Part shown: positions 1-7,496 of the stretch, piece by piece | Layout: each line of letters starts with the position of its first letter | How positions within the stretch are numbered: the stretch's first letter is position 1 | NCBI GenBank assembly: GCA_945938055.1 | Contig: CAMEUH010000061.1 | Span: 1 to 11,535 of the forward strand | From: an uncultured Eubacteriaceae bacterium | GTDB taxonomy: Bacteria > Bacillota > Clostridia > Lachnospirales > Lachnospiraceae | DNA: 11,535 nt | Direction: 5' to 3' | Program-made: the position numbers and the translations under genes | Notes under the pieces: model-generated | The model's input: the letters and a program-made list of their open reading frames with translations, nothing else | Databases searched by the model: none | Told to the model about the DNA's origin: nothing

Positions 1-328
1 CACGTGCCTTGTTGGGTACACGCACATTGGCATATGTGGCAAGCTTCATTCCAACCCATCCTGCTGCTGCGGACATTAATACGCCGATTACAAAGCAGAT
101 GGCTGACTGCCATGACATGAATATAAATAATACTGCAAGAATCGCAACAACGATTGCAATAATCTTATACTCATAAACGATGAATGCATTGGCACCCACC
201 CTGATTGCTGCCGCAATCTCAGACATTTTGTCTGTTCCTTCATCCATCTTCTTCACCGTGGTGAAGTTGAATGCTGCGAAAGCTAATGCTGCAAGAGCTG
301 CAACAATAACTAATACTAAAACTGTCAT
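1..328 (-). CDS. hppA: Membrane-bound ion-translocating pyrophosphatase, N-terminal part (runs off the window)
   Basis: This is the first 109 codons of a membrane pyrophosphatase, which couples hydrolysis of pyrophosphate to export of Na+ or H+ across the cytoplasmic membrane. The start is the ATG at 328-326, preceded by AGGAAG at 335-340 with a 6-base gap. Three hydrophobic segments are visible at about residues 2-22, 54-72 and 76-95. Between the first two lies the stretch MDEGTDKMSEIAAAIRVGAN (about residues 28-47), which matches the family's conserved first cytoplasmic loop. The following EYK and the GMKLATYANVR region are also typical of M-PPases. The catalytic loops lie beyond the window edge, so Na+ versus H+ specificity and K+ dependence cannot be judged. 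It appears to be transcribed from its own promoter rather than from the sigma factor operon upstream. Confidence 0.9.
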   Translation of the reverse strand, partial: MTVLVLVIVAALAALAFAAFNFTTVKKMDEGTDKMSEIAAAIRVGANAFIVYEYKIIAIVVAILAVLFIFMSWQSAICFVIGVLMSAAAGWVGMKLATYANVRVPNKAR

Positions 329-400
329 TTTGTACTTCCTTTCGTAAAATGATTATTTGCGTTTCTTTCCTCTCAGGGAATTCTAAACGTTTCATAGTAA

Positions 401-429
401 ATTTTAACAAAACATTTACGCAAGGTCAA
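401..429 (-). promoter_or_regulatory. Sigma-A promoter of hppA
   Basis: Reading the minus strand, TTGACC (429-424) is followed by exactly 17 bases and then TAAAAT (406-401). That is 5/6 agreement with each consensus hexamer at optimal spacing. Transcription would begin near 394, giving a leader of about 65 bases before the hppA ATG. No hairpin stands out in that leader. Confidence 0.8.
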
Positions 430-500
430 CTTAATTTAAGCATTTTCCACAAGTAGTTTTTTTAACAAAGATAGGGCTTTAATCCATGCGCTTCCATACA

Positions 501-2690
501 TTAATCATAATGATTTTTTTGTGCATACCCTTCTGCCGTCTGTGGAACCCAGATTCCATCTTCCTCCACCTGCTTCATGGTAACCGTTACCATTCCGCCC
601 ATTTCACGAAAGGAAAAGGTTACATGTACAATACCCTCATTCCCGTTCGCCCATGACGATACAGTGGCCTTATTGTCATTATTTATAATGTTAAGAAGAT
701 ACCTTGCGGAAGTCTCCGGATCATAAAGATAGCAATATGGTTCCCTGTTCCGGTTACTCTCTGCATTTCTAAGCAAGTTATCACCCATTCCGTTTGTCTG
801 GTAATCCATCCCTGTTTCATTTATGATTCCATCCGGGTATGCCGCGTAAAATTCTTCCTGTGTAACTATATTATCCAAATAATCAATACTTTGTCCTTTC
901 ACAATGAATTTCCCATTTTCAACAGAATAGGTAATTTCCTGACGCCATACTGTTACATGCGGCTCCGAGGTCTGTGCATAATAAAGAATTCCTGCATGGG
1001 ATTCATTATAATCCAGAATCCGGTAGTCCGTTTCCGGATTCCAGGGCCATGGACTGGACTGTCCCAGTTCATAGCCATTACCTGCCACGAAAAGCAGATT
1101 TTCTTTCATGAGAGATTCGATTGCCTCTATTGAACTCATTTCTGCAATGGATTCTCCGTCTCTTTTGCAAAAACTCCTTGCCCAGTCGTTGACACAGTCT
1201 TCCAGCAATGTATCATCTGACTTTGCCGTGCTCTTTCCTCTCTGGCTCTTTGGCACAATTTCTTCAAATCTTTCCGCACGCCATACGCCGTCTTTCAGAA
1301 CCATCCTTACCCGTGCTATTCCAATACTCGCCACTCCATTAAGCCTGCAATAAAAATCAGTTGTCTTTTCATCTACCTTCTGCGCAACATATTGATTTCC
1401 AACGCTCCATGGAACGCCTCCATAAAAGTATATAAAGCATAATTTTCCATCAATCATTTTAAAACGTGTAACATAATCCGTAAGCAGTCTTGACTGGTCA
1501 ACATGTGATAAATCAACAGGTTCCACAAAAAGCTTCTGTCTTAATTCCTCACGGTTTTGATATCCGTATGCTTCCAGACTCACTACTGAATTTTCGATAT
1601 AATCCAGAAATTCCTCTTCACTTCCGGCGATATTTGTATCTATCTGCTGATAACCGCTTTCCGCTTCCTGTACAGTTCCTTTTATAACGGTTTCTACAAT
1701 TTCTTCTGATTCCAGTGGCATTCTCCACGAAAAATTCAGGATATCATACTTTATCTGCAATGCGAAAAGTGCCGCATCCACATCTTCTCCGGAATTCGTT
1801 CCCTCATAATACTGGTACAGTTTTATCTTCTGTTCATCCACATCAAAATTATAGAAAAGATACCGATTCTTATCGTAATCCTGCCAGAGTCCCGGTTCAT
1901 TGACAACTTTGCTGAAATTTTCACTGGTTATCAGTTCAAAATTACTTCCTGAACGCACTTTCTGTGGGATGCTGTCATCCACTCCATATAAGAAAATGCT
2001 GCCATCCGCATCCACACCGTAAAATGATGTCAGATAACGTTTCTGCCCGTTCTTTTCCTCTAACGGATAACGGAATATCACCATGTCATCATTTGCATAA
2101 GTTTCCTTTGCATAAAAGAAATATTCATCCAGACTCTCTTCATCAAGATTTAACGAAACTCCGTATTCCGTGGTTGCACCTGTTGAAAGCGGACAGGAAC
2201 TGATTACATTTCCGTTTTCATCCACAATCTGAATCAGGAAACTTCCCGTAATCTTACTGTCATTATTCAACTGATCATCTGCCATTTTTGCAAATACAAT
2301 CTGTGCCGTGTACTTCTCACCCCGATAGGAACAACCCTCTCCATCAGACTCGAATACATAGGAACCCACTCTCATGGAATAAATGACATCCCCTTCCTTT
2401 ACATTTTCCATAGTATTCTCCGAATTATCATTCACCGGATTTTCCACCACAGTTCCATGCTTTAGATTCATCCCGATAATGACTACATTTACTGCTACAA
2501 ATACAAGGAACGCCGCAGCTGCTGCCATGACCTTGTAGGAAATCTTCCTCCTGCCACGTTCCTGATTCTTTTTTAACAGTCTTTCCTTAATCTGCTCCCT
2601 ATCCTTTTCATCCATTTTTGCCCCATGATAAGCAGATTTTACAATATCCATGAATTCCTCTCTATCTGGTTCCTGCAATTTTTTCTTCAT
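501..2690 (-). CDS. Membrane anti-sigma factor with very large extracytoplasmic domain
   Basis: This is the probable membrane partner of the ECF sigma factor encoded just before it; only 4 bases separate the sigma stop from this ATG, and GGGGTGA at 2695-2701 is the likely ribosome binding site. The first 50 residues are short, charged and cytoplasmic. One transmembrane helix follows at about residues 52-74 (alanine and valine rich). The remaining 650 or so residues should lie outside the cell. There is no HxxxCxxC zinc motif of the classical ZAS anti-sigma domain. The outside part seems modular: a region near 95-260, a second ending near 475 in DGVWRAERFEE, and a third ending near 720 in DGIWVPQ, so the last two may be related folds. 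Anti-sigma function is inferred from topology and position. The sensed signal is unknown. At 729 residues it is far longer than usual anti-sigma factors. Confidence 0.72.
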   Translation of the reverse strand: MKKKLQEPDREEFMDIVKSAYHGAKMDEKDREQIKERLLKKNQERGRRKISYKVMAAAAAFLVFVAVNVVIIGMNLKHGTVVENPVNDNSENTMENVKEGDVIYSMRVGSYVFESDGEGCSYRGEKYTAQIVFAKMADDQLNNDSKITGSFLIQIVDENGNVISSCPLSTGATTEYGVSLNLDEESLDEYFFYAKETYANDDMVIFRYPLEEKNGQKRYLTSFYGVDADGSIFLYGVDDSIPQKVRSGSNFELITSENFSKVVNEPGLWQDYDKNRYLFYNFDVDEQKIKLYQYYEGTNSGEDVDAALFALQIKYDILNFSWRMPLESEEIVETVIKGTVQEAESGYQQIDTNIAGSEEEFLDYIENSVVSLEAYGYQNREELRQKLFVEPVDLSHVDQSRLLTDYVTRFKMIDGKLCFIYFYGGVPWSVGNQYVAQKVDEKTTDFYCRLNGVASIGIARVRMVLKDGVWRAERFEEIVPKSQRGKSTAKSDDTLLEDCVNDWARSFCKRDGESIAEMSSIEAIESLMKENLLFVAGNGYELGQSSPWPWNPETDYRILDYNESHAGILYYAQTSEPHVTVWRQEITYSVENGKFIVKGQSIDYLDNIVTQEEFYAAYPDGIINETGMDYQTNGMGDNLLRNAESNRNREPYCYLYDPETSARYLLNIINNDNKATVSSWANGNEGIVHVTFSFREMGGMVTVTMKQVEEDGIWVPQTAEGYAQKNHYD

Positions 2691-2694
2691 ATAC

Positions 2695-3156
2695 TCACCC
2701 CACTTCCTTCTTAAGGAGCTCTCTGCCCTTTGACAGATACCATCTTACGGTTGTATCACTTTTCCCCATGATTTTTCCTATCTCCGCCGAGGTGTAACCC
2801 TCATAATAATACAGATACACCGCTATCCGGTACTGTAACGGAAGATTCAAAATCACCATCATTAACTCCCTGTCCTGCGGGCTCTCCCCTGCCGCAAGAC
2901 TGTCACTCTCCTCTATCGAAACATTCTTTCTCCACCAGTGCTTTAGCACGTTCTTACAGATATTTCCCGCCGTAACCAGAAGCCATGCCTTCTCATGCTC
3001 GGTATTGTCAAATTTCTTCTCCGTCCGTATCATCTGATAAAATGTATTCTGCACCGCATCCAATGCATCTTCCCTATTTTTCAAATAGGAAAAACACAGC
3101 CGGTACACCCTGTCTGCATTGCGTTCATAGATTTCGCTGATTTGTTTATCATCCAT
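2695..3156 (-). CDS. ECF-type RNA polymerase sigma factor
   Basis: This 153-residue protein has the two-domain layout of group IV (ECF) sigma factors, which redirect RNA polymerase in response to envelope or external signals. Region 2 covers about residues 8-79, with the core-binding stretch around YRLCFSYLKNREDALDAVQN (18-37) and the -10-recognising WLLVTAGNICKNVLKHWWRK part after it. Region 4 covers about 98-150, with a clear helix-turn-helix at 122-146 (TSAEIGKIMGKSDTTVRWYL) for the -35 element. There is no region 1.1 or 3. The start at 3156 is supported by AAGGTGG at 3164-3170, 7 bases upstream. The gene is followed at once by the membrane anti-sigma gene, so the two are almost certainly co-transcribed. 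Its target genes cannot be read from this window. Confidence 0.92.
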   Translation of the reverse strand: MDDKQISEIYERNADRVYRLCFSYLKNREDALDAVQNTFYQMIRTEKKFDNTEHEKAWLLVTAGNICKNVLKHWWRKNVSIEESDSLAAGESPQDRELMMVILNLPLQYRIAVYLYYYEGYTSAEIGKIMGKSDTTVRWYLSKGRELLKKEVG

Positions 3157-3221
3157 TCAACCACCACCTTCGCCGGTATTTTGTTCCCCTGTTATTCGGA
3201 TTTTCTATCTTCTACTTAGAA

Positions 3222-3248
3222 TACAAAGAAATCCAAAACATTGTTGGT
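3222..3248 (-). promoter_or_regulatory. Possible ECF-type promoter of the sigma/anti-sigma operon
   Basis: Upstream of the sigma gene the minus strand shows ACCAAC (3248-3243), 17 bases, then TGTA (3225-3222). This loosely resembles the AAC ... CGTA pattern of ECF promoters, which would fit autoregulation. No good sigma-A pair is visible in the same interval. The match is weak, so treat it as a suggestion only. Confidence 0.22.
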
Positions 3249-3295
3249 AAAAAAACAAAAAAATTTTACAAGTATCTGCCGCTCCCAATACGCAG

Positions 3296-3327
3296 AAAAA
3301 GCCAGCTTTCACATACGTAAAGCTGAC
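3296..3327 (-). terminator. Rho-independent terminator of the ABC exporter / J-domain operon
   Basis: A 9-bp stem pairs 3327-3319 (GTCAGCTTT on the minus strand) with 3309-3301 (AAAGCTGGC), with one T-G pair and a 9-base loop, followed directly by TTTTT (3300-3296). It begins 11 bases after the J-domain gene stop codon and separates that operon from the sigma factor gene. Confidence 0.88.
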
Positions 3328-3338
3328 CTTATCTTAAC

Positions 3339-3857
3339 TCACTCAAAATAAACCCCTTTTAATCTCTCATACTCCTTCGTAATTGCAAGCAATGTCTCAC
3401 TATCCCCATTGGCATTATCCGGATGATAAATCTTCATCAGCTCCTTATAGCGTTTTCGAAGGGACACACCATCCGTAATTCCCTTAAAAAACACCCGTCC
3501 GCCTTCTTCTATCTGGAAACTGCGCCTTGCCTCACGGTAGATTTCATCCCGCATTACCGATTTCTTACGTTCAAACTGCTCCTTTTCCACCGCCATCCTG
3601 CGAAGCTCCGCTTCCATGATTGCCCATTGTTTTTCAAAAAGAGCCCTCTGATTGTCCAGTTGTGTCTTATACGTAGTGTTCTTGCGCTGCTGGGACTTTA
3701 AAATTCCCTGTTGTGCCTTTAAAAGCTCCCTCTCGTCCTCCAGTTCTTTCTCCTTTGCCCGGAGACGGATGTTTTCTGCAAAAAGCCACTTTTTCAGTTT
3801 ATTCAGTTCCTCCGCATCTACATTTTCCAGATTATTTGGAAATGCTTCACTACCCAT
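3339..3857 (-). CDS. Small coiled-coil protein with C-terminal J-domain
   Basis: This 172-residue protein has an N-terminal two thirds (about residues 13-112) that is highly charged and rich in Glu, Lys, Gln and Leu, as expected for a long coiled coil. A compact J-domain-like end covers about 122-172. The HPD tripeptide that J-proteins need to stimulate the DnaK ATPase is at residues 145-147, inside KRYKELMKIYHPDNANGD, with a matching final helix (TKEYERLKGVYF). It lacks the Gly/Phe and zinc-finger regions of true DnaJ, so it is a specialised J-protein with the J-domain at the wrong end. No signal peptide or membrane segment is seen. GGGGGTG at 3863-3869 gives a ribosome binding site 5 bases before the ATG. 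It lies 48 bases after the second ABC subunit and before the terminator, hence in that operon. Its client is unknown. Confidence 0.8.
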   Translation of the reverse strand: MGSEAFPNNLENVDAEELNKLKKWLFAENIRLRAKEKELEDERELLKAQQGILKSQQRKNTTYKTQLDNQRALFEKQWAIMEAELRRMAVEKEQFERKKSVMRDEIYREARRSFQIEEGGRVFFKGITDGVSLRKRYKELMKIYHPDNANGDSETLLAITKEYERLKGVYFE

Positions 3858-3905
3858 TCAATCACCCCCATCAATACCGGTCTGGTTGCCGGCAGATGTA
3901 TTCTG

Positions 3906-5666
3906 TCAATGTGCAAACTGACTGTTATAAAGCTCCGTGTAAAAACCGTTCATTGTCAGCAGTTCCTCATGAGTTCCCTGCTCAATGATATTTCCATTTT
4001 TCATTACAAGAATAATATCCGATTCGCGGATGGTAGAAAGTCTGTGCGCTACCACAAAGCTTGTCCTTCCCTCCATCAGCGTGTTAAATGCTTTCTGAAT
4101 CTGGATTTCCGTTCTGGTATCAATGGAGGAAGTCGCTTCATCCAGAATCAGCATTGGTGGAAGTTTTAACATGACTCTTGCGATACAAAGAAGCTGCTTT
4201 TGTCCCTGTGAGAGATTTCCGCCATTTTCTGCCAGAACCGTGTCATAGCCCTGTGGAAGACGCTTGATAAAGCTGTGTGCATGTGCCATCTTTGCCGCAT
4301 TAATAATCTCTTCCTGCGTTGCATCCGGATTTCCATAGGCAATATTGTCACGAATGGTTCCCGCCTGAAGCCAGGTTTCCTGTAGTACCATTCCGAACCG
4401 TTCTCTCAAGACCTTTCTGGTCATCTTCTGTGTATTGATTCCATCTATTTTGATTTCACCACTGTCCACGTCATAAAAGCGCATCAGAAGATTAATCAGT
4501 GTACTCTTGCCACAACCTGTCGGCCCGACAATCGCAACTCTCTGACCCGGCTTTACGGAAAGATTTAAGTCTTCTAAAAGCTTAACCTCCGGATTATAGG
4601 AAAAATAAACGTGCTCTAAATCCACGGATGCCTCCCCTGCTTCCATCTGTGTAATGGCATCCTCACGCTCCGTTTCCTCTGCTTCGTCTAACAGTTCAAA
4701 AACCTTTGCCGCACAGGCCAGTGCATTCTGAAGTTCTGTGATGACACCACTGATTTCATTAAATGGCTTCGTGTACTGATTGGCATAGCTTAAAAAGCAG
4801 GAAAGCTGTCCCACAGAAAGCATCCCGTTGATTGCCGCAAATGCTCCGGTAATTCCCACACCTGCATATACGATACTATTTACAAATCTTGTCGCCGGAT
4901 TGGTCACAGAGGAAAAGAAAATCGCCTTATGACTGCAATCCTTTAACCTTTCATTAATTTCTTCAAAGTTCTCAATGGCTTCGTCCTGATGATTAAATGC
5001 CTGTACAATTTTCTGATTGCCAACCATTTCATCAATTAAGCCTGTCATCTCACCACGAATTTCCGACTGTCTGCGGAAAAGTACATAAGTTTTCTTTGCC
5101 ACAAATCCCGCCACGAAGAACGAAAGCGGCGTAATCAAAACAACCACAAGTGTAATCATGACATTAATGGATAACATGAAAAATAATGTTCCCACAATGG
5201 TTGCCGCACCGGTAAAAAGCTGGGTAAATCCCATGAGCAGACCATCCGAAAACTGGTCCACGTCTGTAATCACCCGATTAATAATGGTTCCGCTCTGGTT
5301 TGCATCAATATATCTTAGCGGAAGCCCTTGAATATGGTTAAATGCCTGGGTACGAATCTTTGCCACAATGCTGTATGTGATATGATTATTACACAGGTTC
5401 ATGAGCCACTGAAAAACAGCGGTAAATGCCACAACAATTACAATTTTCAGTAAAATTGCTTTAATTCCAACAAAATCCACATTTCCCGGACCAACAATCA
5501 AATCAACCGCATTACCCACAAGAATTGGTGCATATAACGTAAGTGTGACTACACCTGCCGCAAATAATAATGACAATACTACAAAAAATCCGTACGGCTT
5601 TATCAGCGACAGAATTCTTTTCAGTGTTCTCCTGGTATCATAAATGTTCTTTTCTGAATTTCCCAT
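3906..5666 (-). CDS. ABC exporter half-transporter, catalytically complete subunit of a heterodimer
   Basis: This 586-residue protein fuses an exporter-type membrane domain (six predicted helices within about residues 25-315) to an ATP-binding domain (about 350-586). The ATP domain carries Walker A GPTGCGKST at 381-389, Walker B LILDE with the catalytic Glu at 510, and the switch His541 in AHRLST. Its signature motif is LSQGQ (485-489) instead of LSGGQ. In heterodimeric exporters of the TM287/288 type, one subunit keeps the catalytic Glu and His but has the altered signature, exactly as here, so this subunit should supply the hydrolysing Walker B. Its partner is the gene just upstream, whose stop lies 2 bases before this ATG; AGGAGGTG at 5672-5679 sits in the partner's last codons, so the two are translationally close-coupled. 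Drugs, lipids or peptides are all possible substrates. Confidence 0.93.
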   Translation of the reverse strand: MGNSEKNIYDTRRTLKRILSLIKPYGFFVVLSLLFAAGVVTLTLYAPILVGNAVDLIVGPGNVDFVGIKAILLKIVIVVAFTAVFQWLMNLCNNHITYSIVAKIRTQAFNHIQGLPLRYIDANQSGTIINRVITDVDQFSDGLLMGFTQLFTGAATIVGTLFFMLSINVMITLVVVLITPLSFFVAGFVAKKTYVLFRRQSEIRGEMTGLIDEMVGNQKIVQAFNHQDEAIENFEEINERLKDCSHKAIFFSSVTNPATRFVNSIVYAGVGITGAFAAINGMLSVGQLSCFLSYANQYTKPFNEISGVITELQNALACAAKVFELLDEAEETEREDAITQMEAGEASVDLEHVYFSYNPEVKLLEDLNLSVKPGQRVAIVGPTGCGKSTLINLLMRFYDVDSGEIKIDGINTQKMTRKVLRERFGMVLQETWLQAGTIRDNIAYGNPDATQEEIINAAKMAHAHSFIKRLPQGYDTVLAENGGNLSQGQKQLLCIARVMLKLPPMLILDEATSSIDTRTEIQIQKAFNTLMEGRTSFVVAHRLSTIRESDIILVMKNGNIIEQGTHEELLTMNGFYTELYNSQFAH

Positions 5667-5668
5667 CT

Positions 5669-7405
5669 CTACACCTCCTCGGCGGAAAGCTGTGACATGC
5701 AGATTTCCTTATATACATCACAGGATTTCATTAATTCATCATGACTGCCGATTCCTGCCATTACACCATCATCCAGCACTATGATTTTATCGGAATAACG
5801 CACCGTGGAAGCGCGCTGGGAAACGATAAACACCGTCATTCCCTTTGTATTTTCCCGGATTGCAGTGCGAAGTTTCGCTTCCGTTGCATAATCCAGTGCA
5901 GAAGAACTGTCGTCCAGCACAAGAATCGGAGGTTTTTTCACCAGTGCCCTTGCAATGGTAAGTCTCTGCTTCTGACCGCCGGAAAGATTGCTTCCTCCCT
6001 GATGAATCATGGTATCCAGTCCCTGTGGCTTCTCGGCAACAAAATCCGCTGCCTGGGCAATTTTAAGAGCCTCGAAGATATCCTCATCCTTTGCATCCTT
6101 ATCGCCCCATTTCATGTTATCACGGATGGTTCCCTTAAAAAGCACTGCTTTCTGTTGGACAAACCCAACCATGTCACGAATCTGTTGTAACGGATATTCC
6201 TTTATGTCCCTTCCGTCAATGCGGATACAGCCTTTCGTTGCATCATAAAATCTTGGAATCAGGCTTACAAGGGAACTCTTTCCGGAACCGGTACTTCCTA
6301 TGATTCCAACCGTTTCGCCGCGGTTAATCCGGAATGAAATATTACTTAAGGATTCATCACCGGCACCTTTATAGATAAAAGAAACATTGTCAAATTCTAC
6401 AATCGGAACCGCTACGTCTGCATTGGTATCCGTTTTGTCTGCACTGTTTCCATCCACAATGGAAGTCTCCACCTTGAAAACATCTGAAATTCTTCCGGCA
6501 CAGGCAAGTGCCTTGGTAATGGTTACAATCAGGTTGGCAAGTTTAATTAACTCCACCAGAATCTGTGACATATAGTTTACGAGAGCAACCACCTCACCCT
6601 GCGTCAGAATACCGGTATCTACCTGCACACCGCCTGTCCACACAATCACAACAATGGCGAGATTGACAATCACATAAGTAACCGGATTCATCATTGCCGT
6701 AAGATTACCAACCTTCATCTGGAAAGCCTTGAGCAAATGATTTTTCTTTTCATAGGATTCCTTTTCTTCATCCTGCCTGTTAAATGCACGGATGACCCTG
6801 GCACCGGCGATATTCTCTCTTGTGGAAAGAACCACATTATCCAGCTGTTTCTGGACATTGGCATACATTGGAATGCTAAGCTTCATGACGCCAAATACAA
6901 CCAGTGCAAGAAGTGGAATTGCTACAACAAACACCAGCGCTGCCTTTACACTGATGGTAAATGCCATAATCATGGCACCAAATACAATAAATGGTGAACG
7001 TAAAAATAATCTTAAAAATAAATTCACACCGGACTGCACCTGATTAATGTCCGTTGTCATTCTGGTAATTAACGTTGAGGTTCCGATAACATCCAGTTCC
7101 GTGTGGGACAGAGAATTAATATGACGGAACAAATCATTTCGAAGTTCCGTACCAAATCCTACTGCAGCCTTTGCCGCAAAATACTGTGCCGTAAGGGAGC
7201 ATGTCAGACCGATAATAGCAAGGGCTACCAGTAATGCTCCCATCCACAGGATATATCCTTTATCATTGTTTGCAATACCCACATCAATAATGTCTGCCAT
7301 AACAAGAGGCACGAATAATTCAAAGGTCGCCTCCAGCATTTTAAACAGCGGAGCAATGATGGTTTCTTTTTTGTAATTTTTTAGATACTTTAACAGCTGT
7401 TTCAT
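5669..7405 (-). CDS. ABC exporter half-transporter, degenerate-site subunit of a heterodimer
   Basis: This 578-residue protein has six predicted membrane helices in the first 310 or so residues and an ATP-binding domain after about 340. Walker A is GSTGSGKSS (370-378) and the signature is a canonical LSGGQ (474-478). The catalytic Glu after Walker B is replaced by Asp (LVLDD, residue 499), and the switch His is replaced by Gln530 (VSQRAST). This subunit should therefore hold ATP without efficient hydrolysis, the known arrangement in asymmetric exporters such as TM287/288. I place the start at the ATG at 7405: it has AGAGAGGA at 7413-7420, 7 bases away, and the promoter at 7441-7469 would start RNA near 7434. 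The in-frame GTG at 7433-7435 would lie at the very end of the transcript with no usable ribosome binding site. It is the first gene of the exporter operon. Confidence 0.93.
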   Translation of the reverse strand: MKQLLKYLKNYKKETIIAPLFKMLEATFELFVPLVMADIIDVGIANNDKGYILWMGALLVALAIIGLTCSLTAQYFAAKAAVGFGTELRNDLFRHINSLSHTELDVIGTSTLITRMTTDINQVQSGVNLFLRLFLRSPFIVFGAMIMAFTISVKAALVFVVAIPLLALVVFGVMKLSIPMYANVQKQLDNVVLSTRENIAGARVIRAFNRQDEEKESYEKKNHLLKAFQMKVGNLTAMMNPVTYVIVNLAIVVIVWTGGVQVDTGILTQGEVVALVNYMSQILVELIKLANLIVTITKALACAGRISDVFKVETSIVDGNSADKTDTNADVAVPIVEFDNVSFIYKGAGDESLSNISFRINRGETVGIIGSTGSGKSSLVSLIPRFYDATKGCIRIDGRDIKEYPLQQIRDMVGFVQQKAVLFKGTIRDNMKWGDKDAKDEDIFEALKIAQAADFVAEKPQGLDTMIHQGGSNLSGGQKQRLTIARALVKKPPILVLDDSSSALDYATEAKLRTAIRENTKGMTVFIVSQRASTVRYSDKIIVLDDGVMAGIGSHDELMKSCDVYKEICMSQLSAEEV

Positions 7406-7440
7406 TTGATTTTCCTCTCTTTTCCATTCTCCCACAAAAA

Positions 7441-7469
7441 ATTATAACCCCTGATAAGCAAAAACACAA
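7441..7469 (-). promoter_or_regulatory. Promoter of the ABC exporter operon
   Basis: On the minus strand a perfect TATAAT (7446-7441) stands 17 bases after TTGTGT (7469-7464), which matches the -35 consensus in its first three bases. The predicted start near 7434 gives a leader of about 28 bases to the ATG at 7405. No terminator is visible between the MutS2-like gene and this promoter, so some read-through is possible. Confidence 0.7.
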
Positions 7470-7496
7470 GGACAACCCTAATCTTATCCCGTTTTC

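Noticed and set aside
503..515. Palindrome AATCATAATGATT at the end of the anti-sigma gene
   Set aside because: It is a perfect dyad but overlaps the last codons, has a loop of one base and no T-run on the transcribed side. It is probably chance in AT-rich sequence.
7406..7435. In-frame GTG at 7435 as start of the first ABC subunit
   Set aside because: It has no usable ribosome binding site and coincides with the predicted RNA start. The ATG at 7405 has AGAGAGGA at proper spacing.
7452..7488. Inverted repeat GATAAG ... CTTATC around the ABC promoter
   Set aside because: It is only 6 bp with a 24-base gap. It has no T-run, so is not a terminator, and it is too short and far apart to call an operator.
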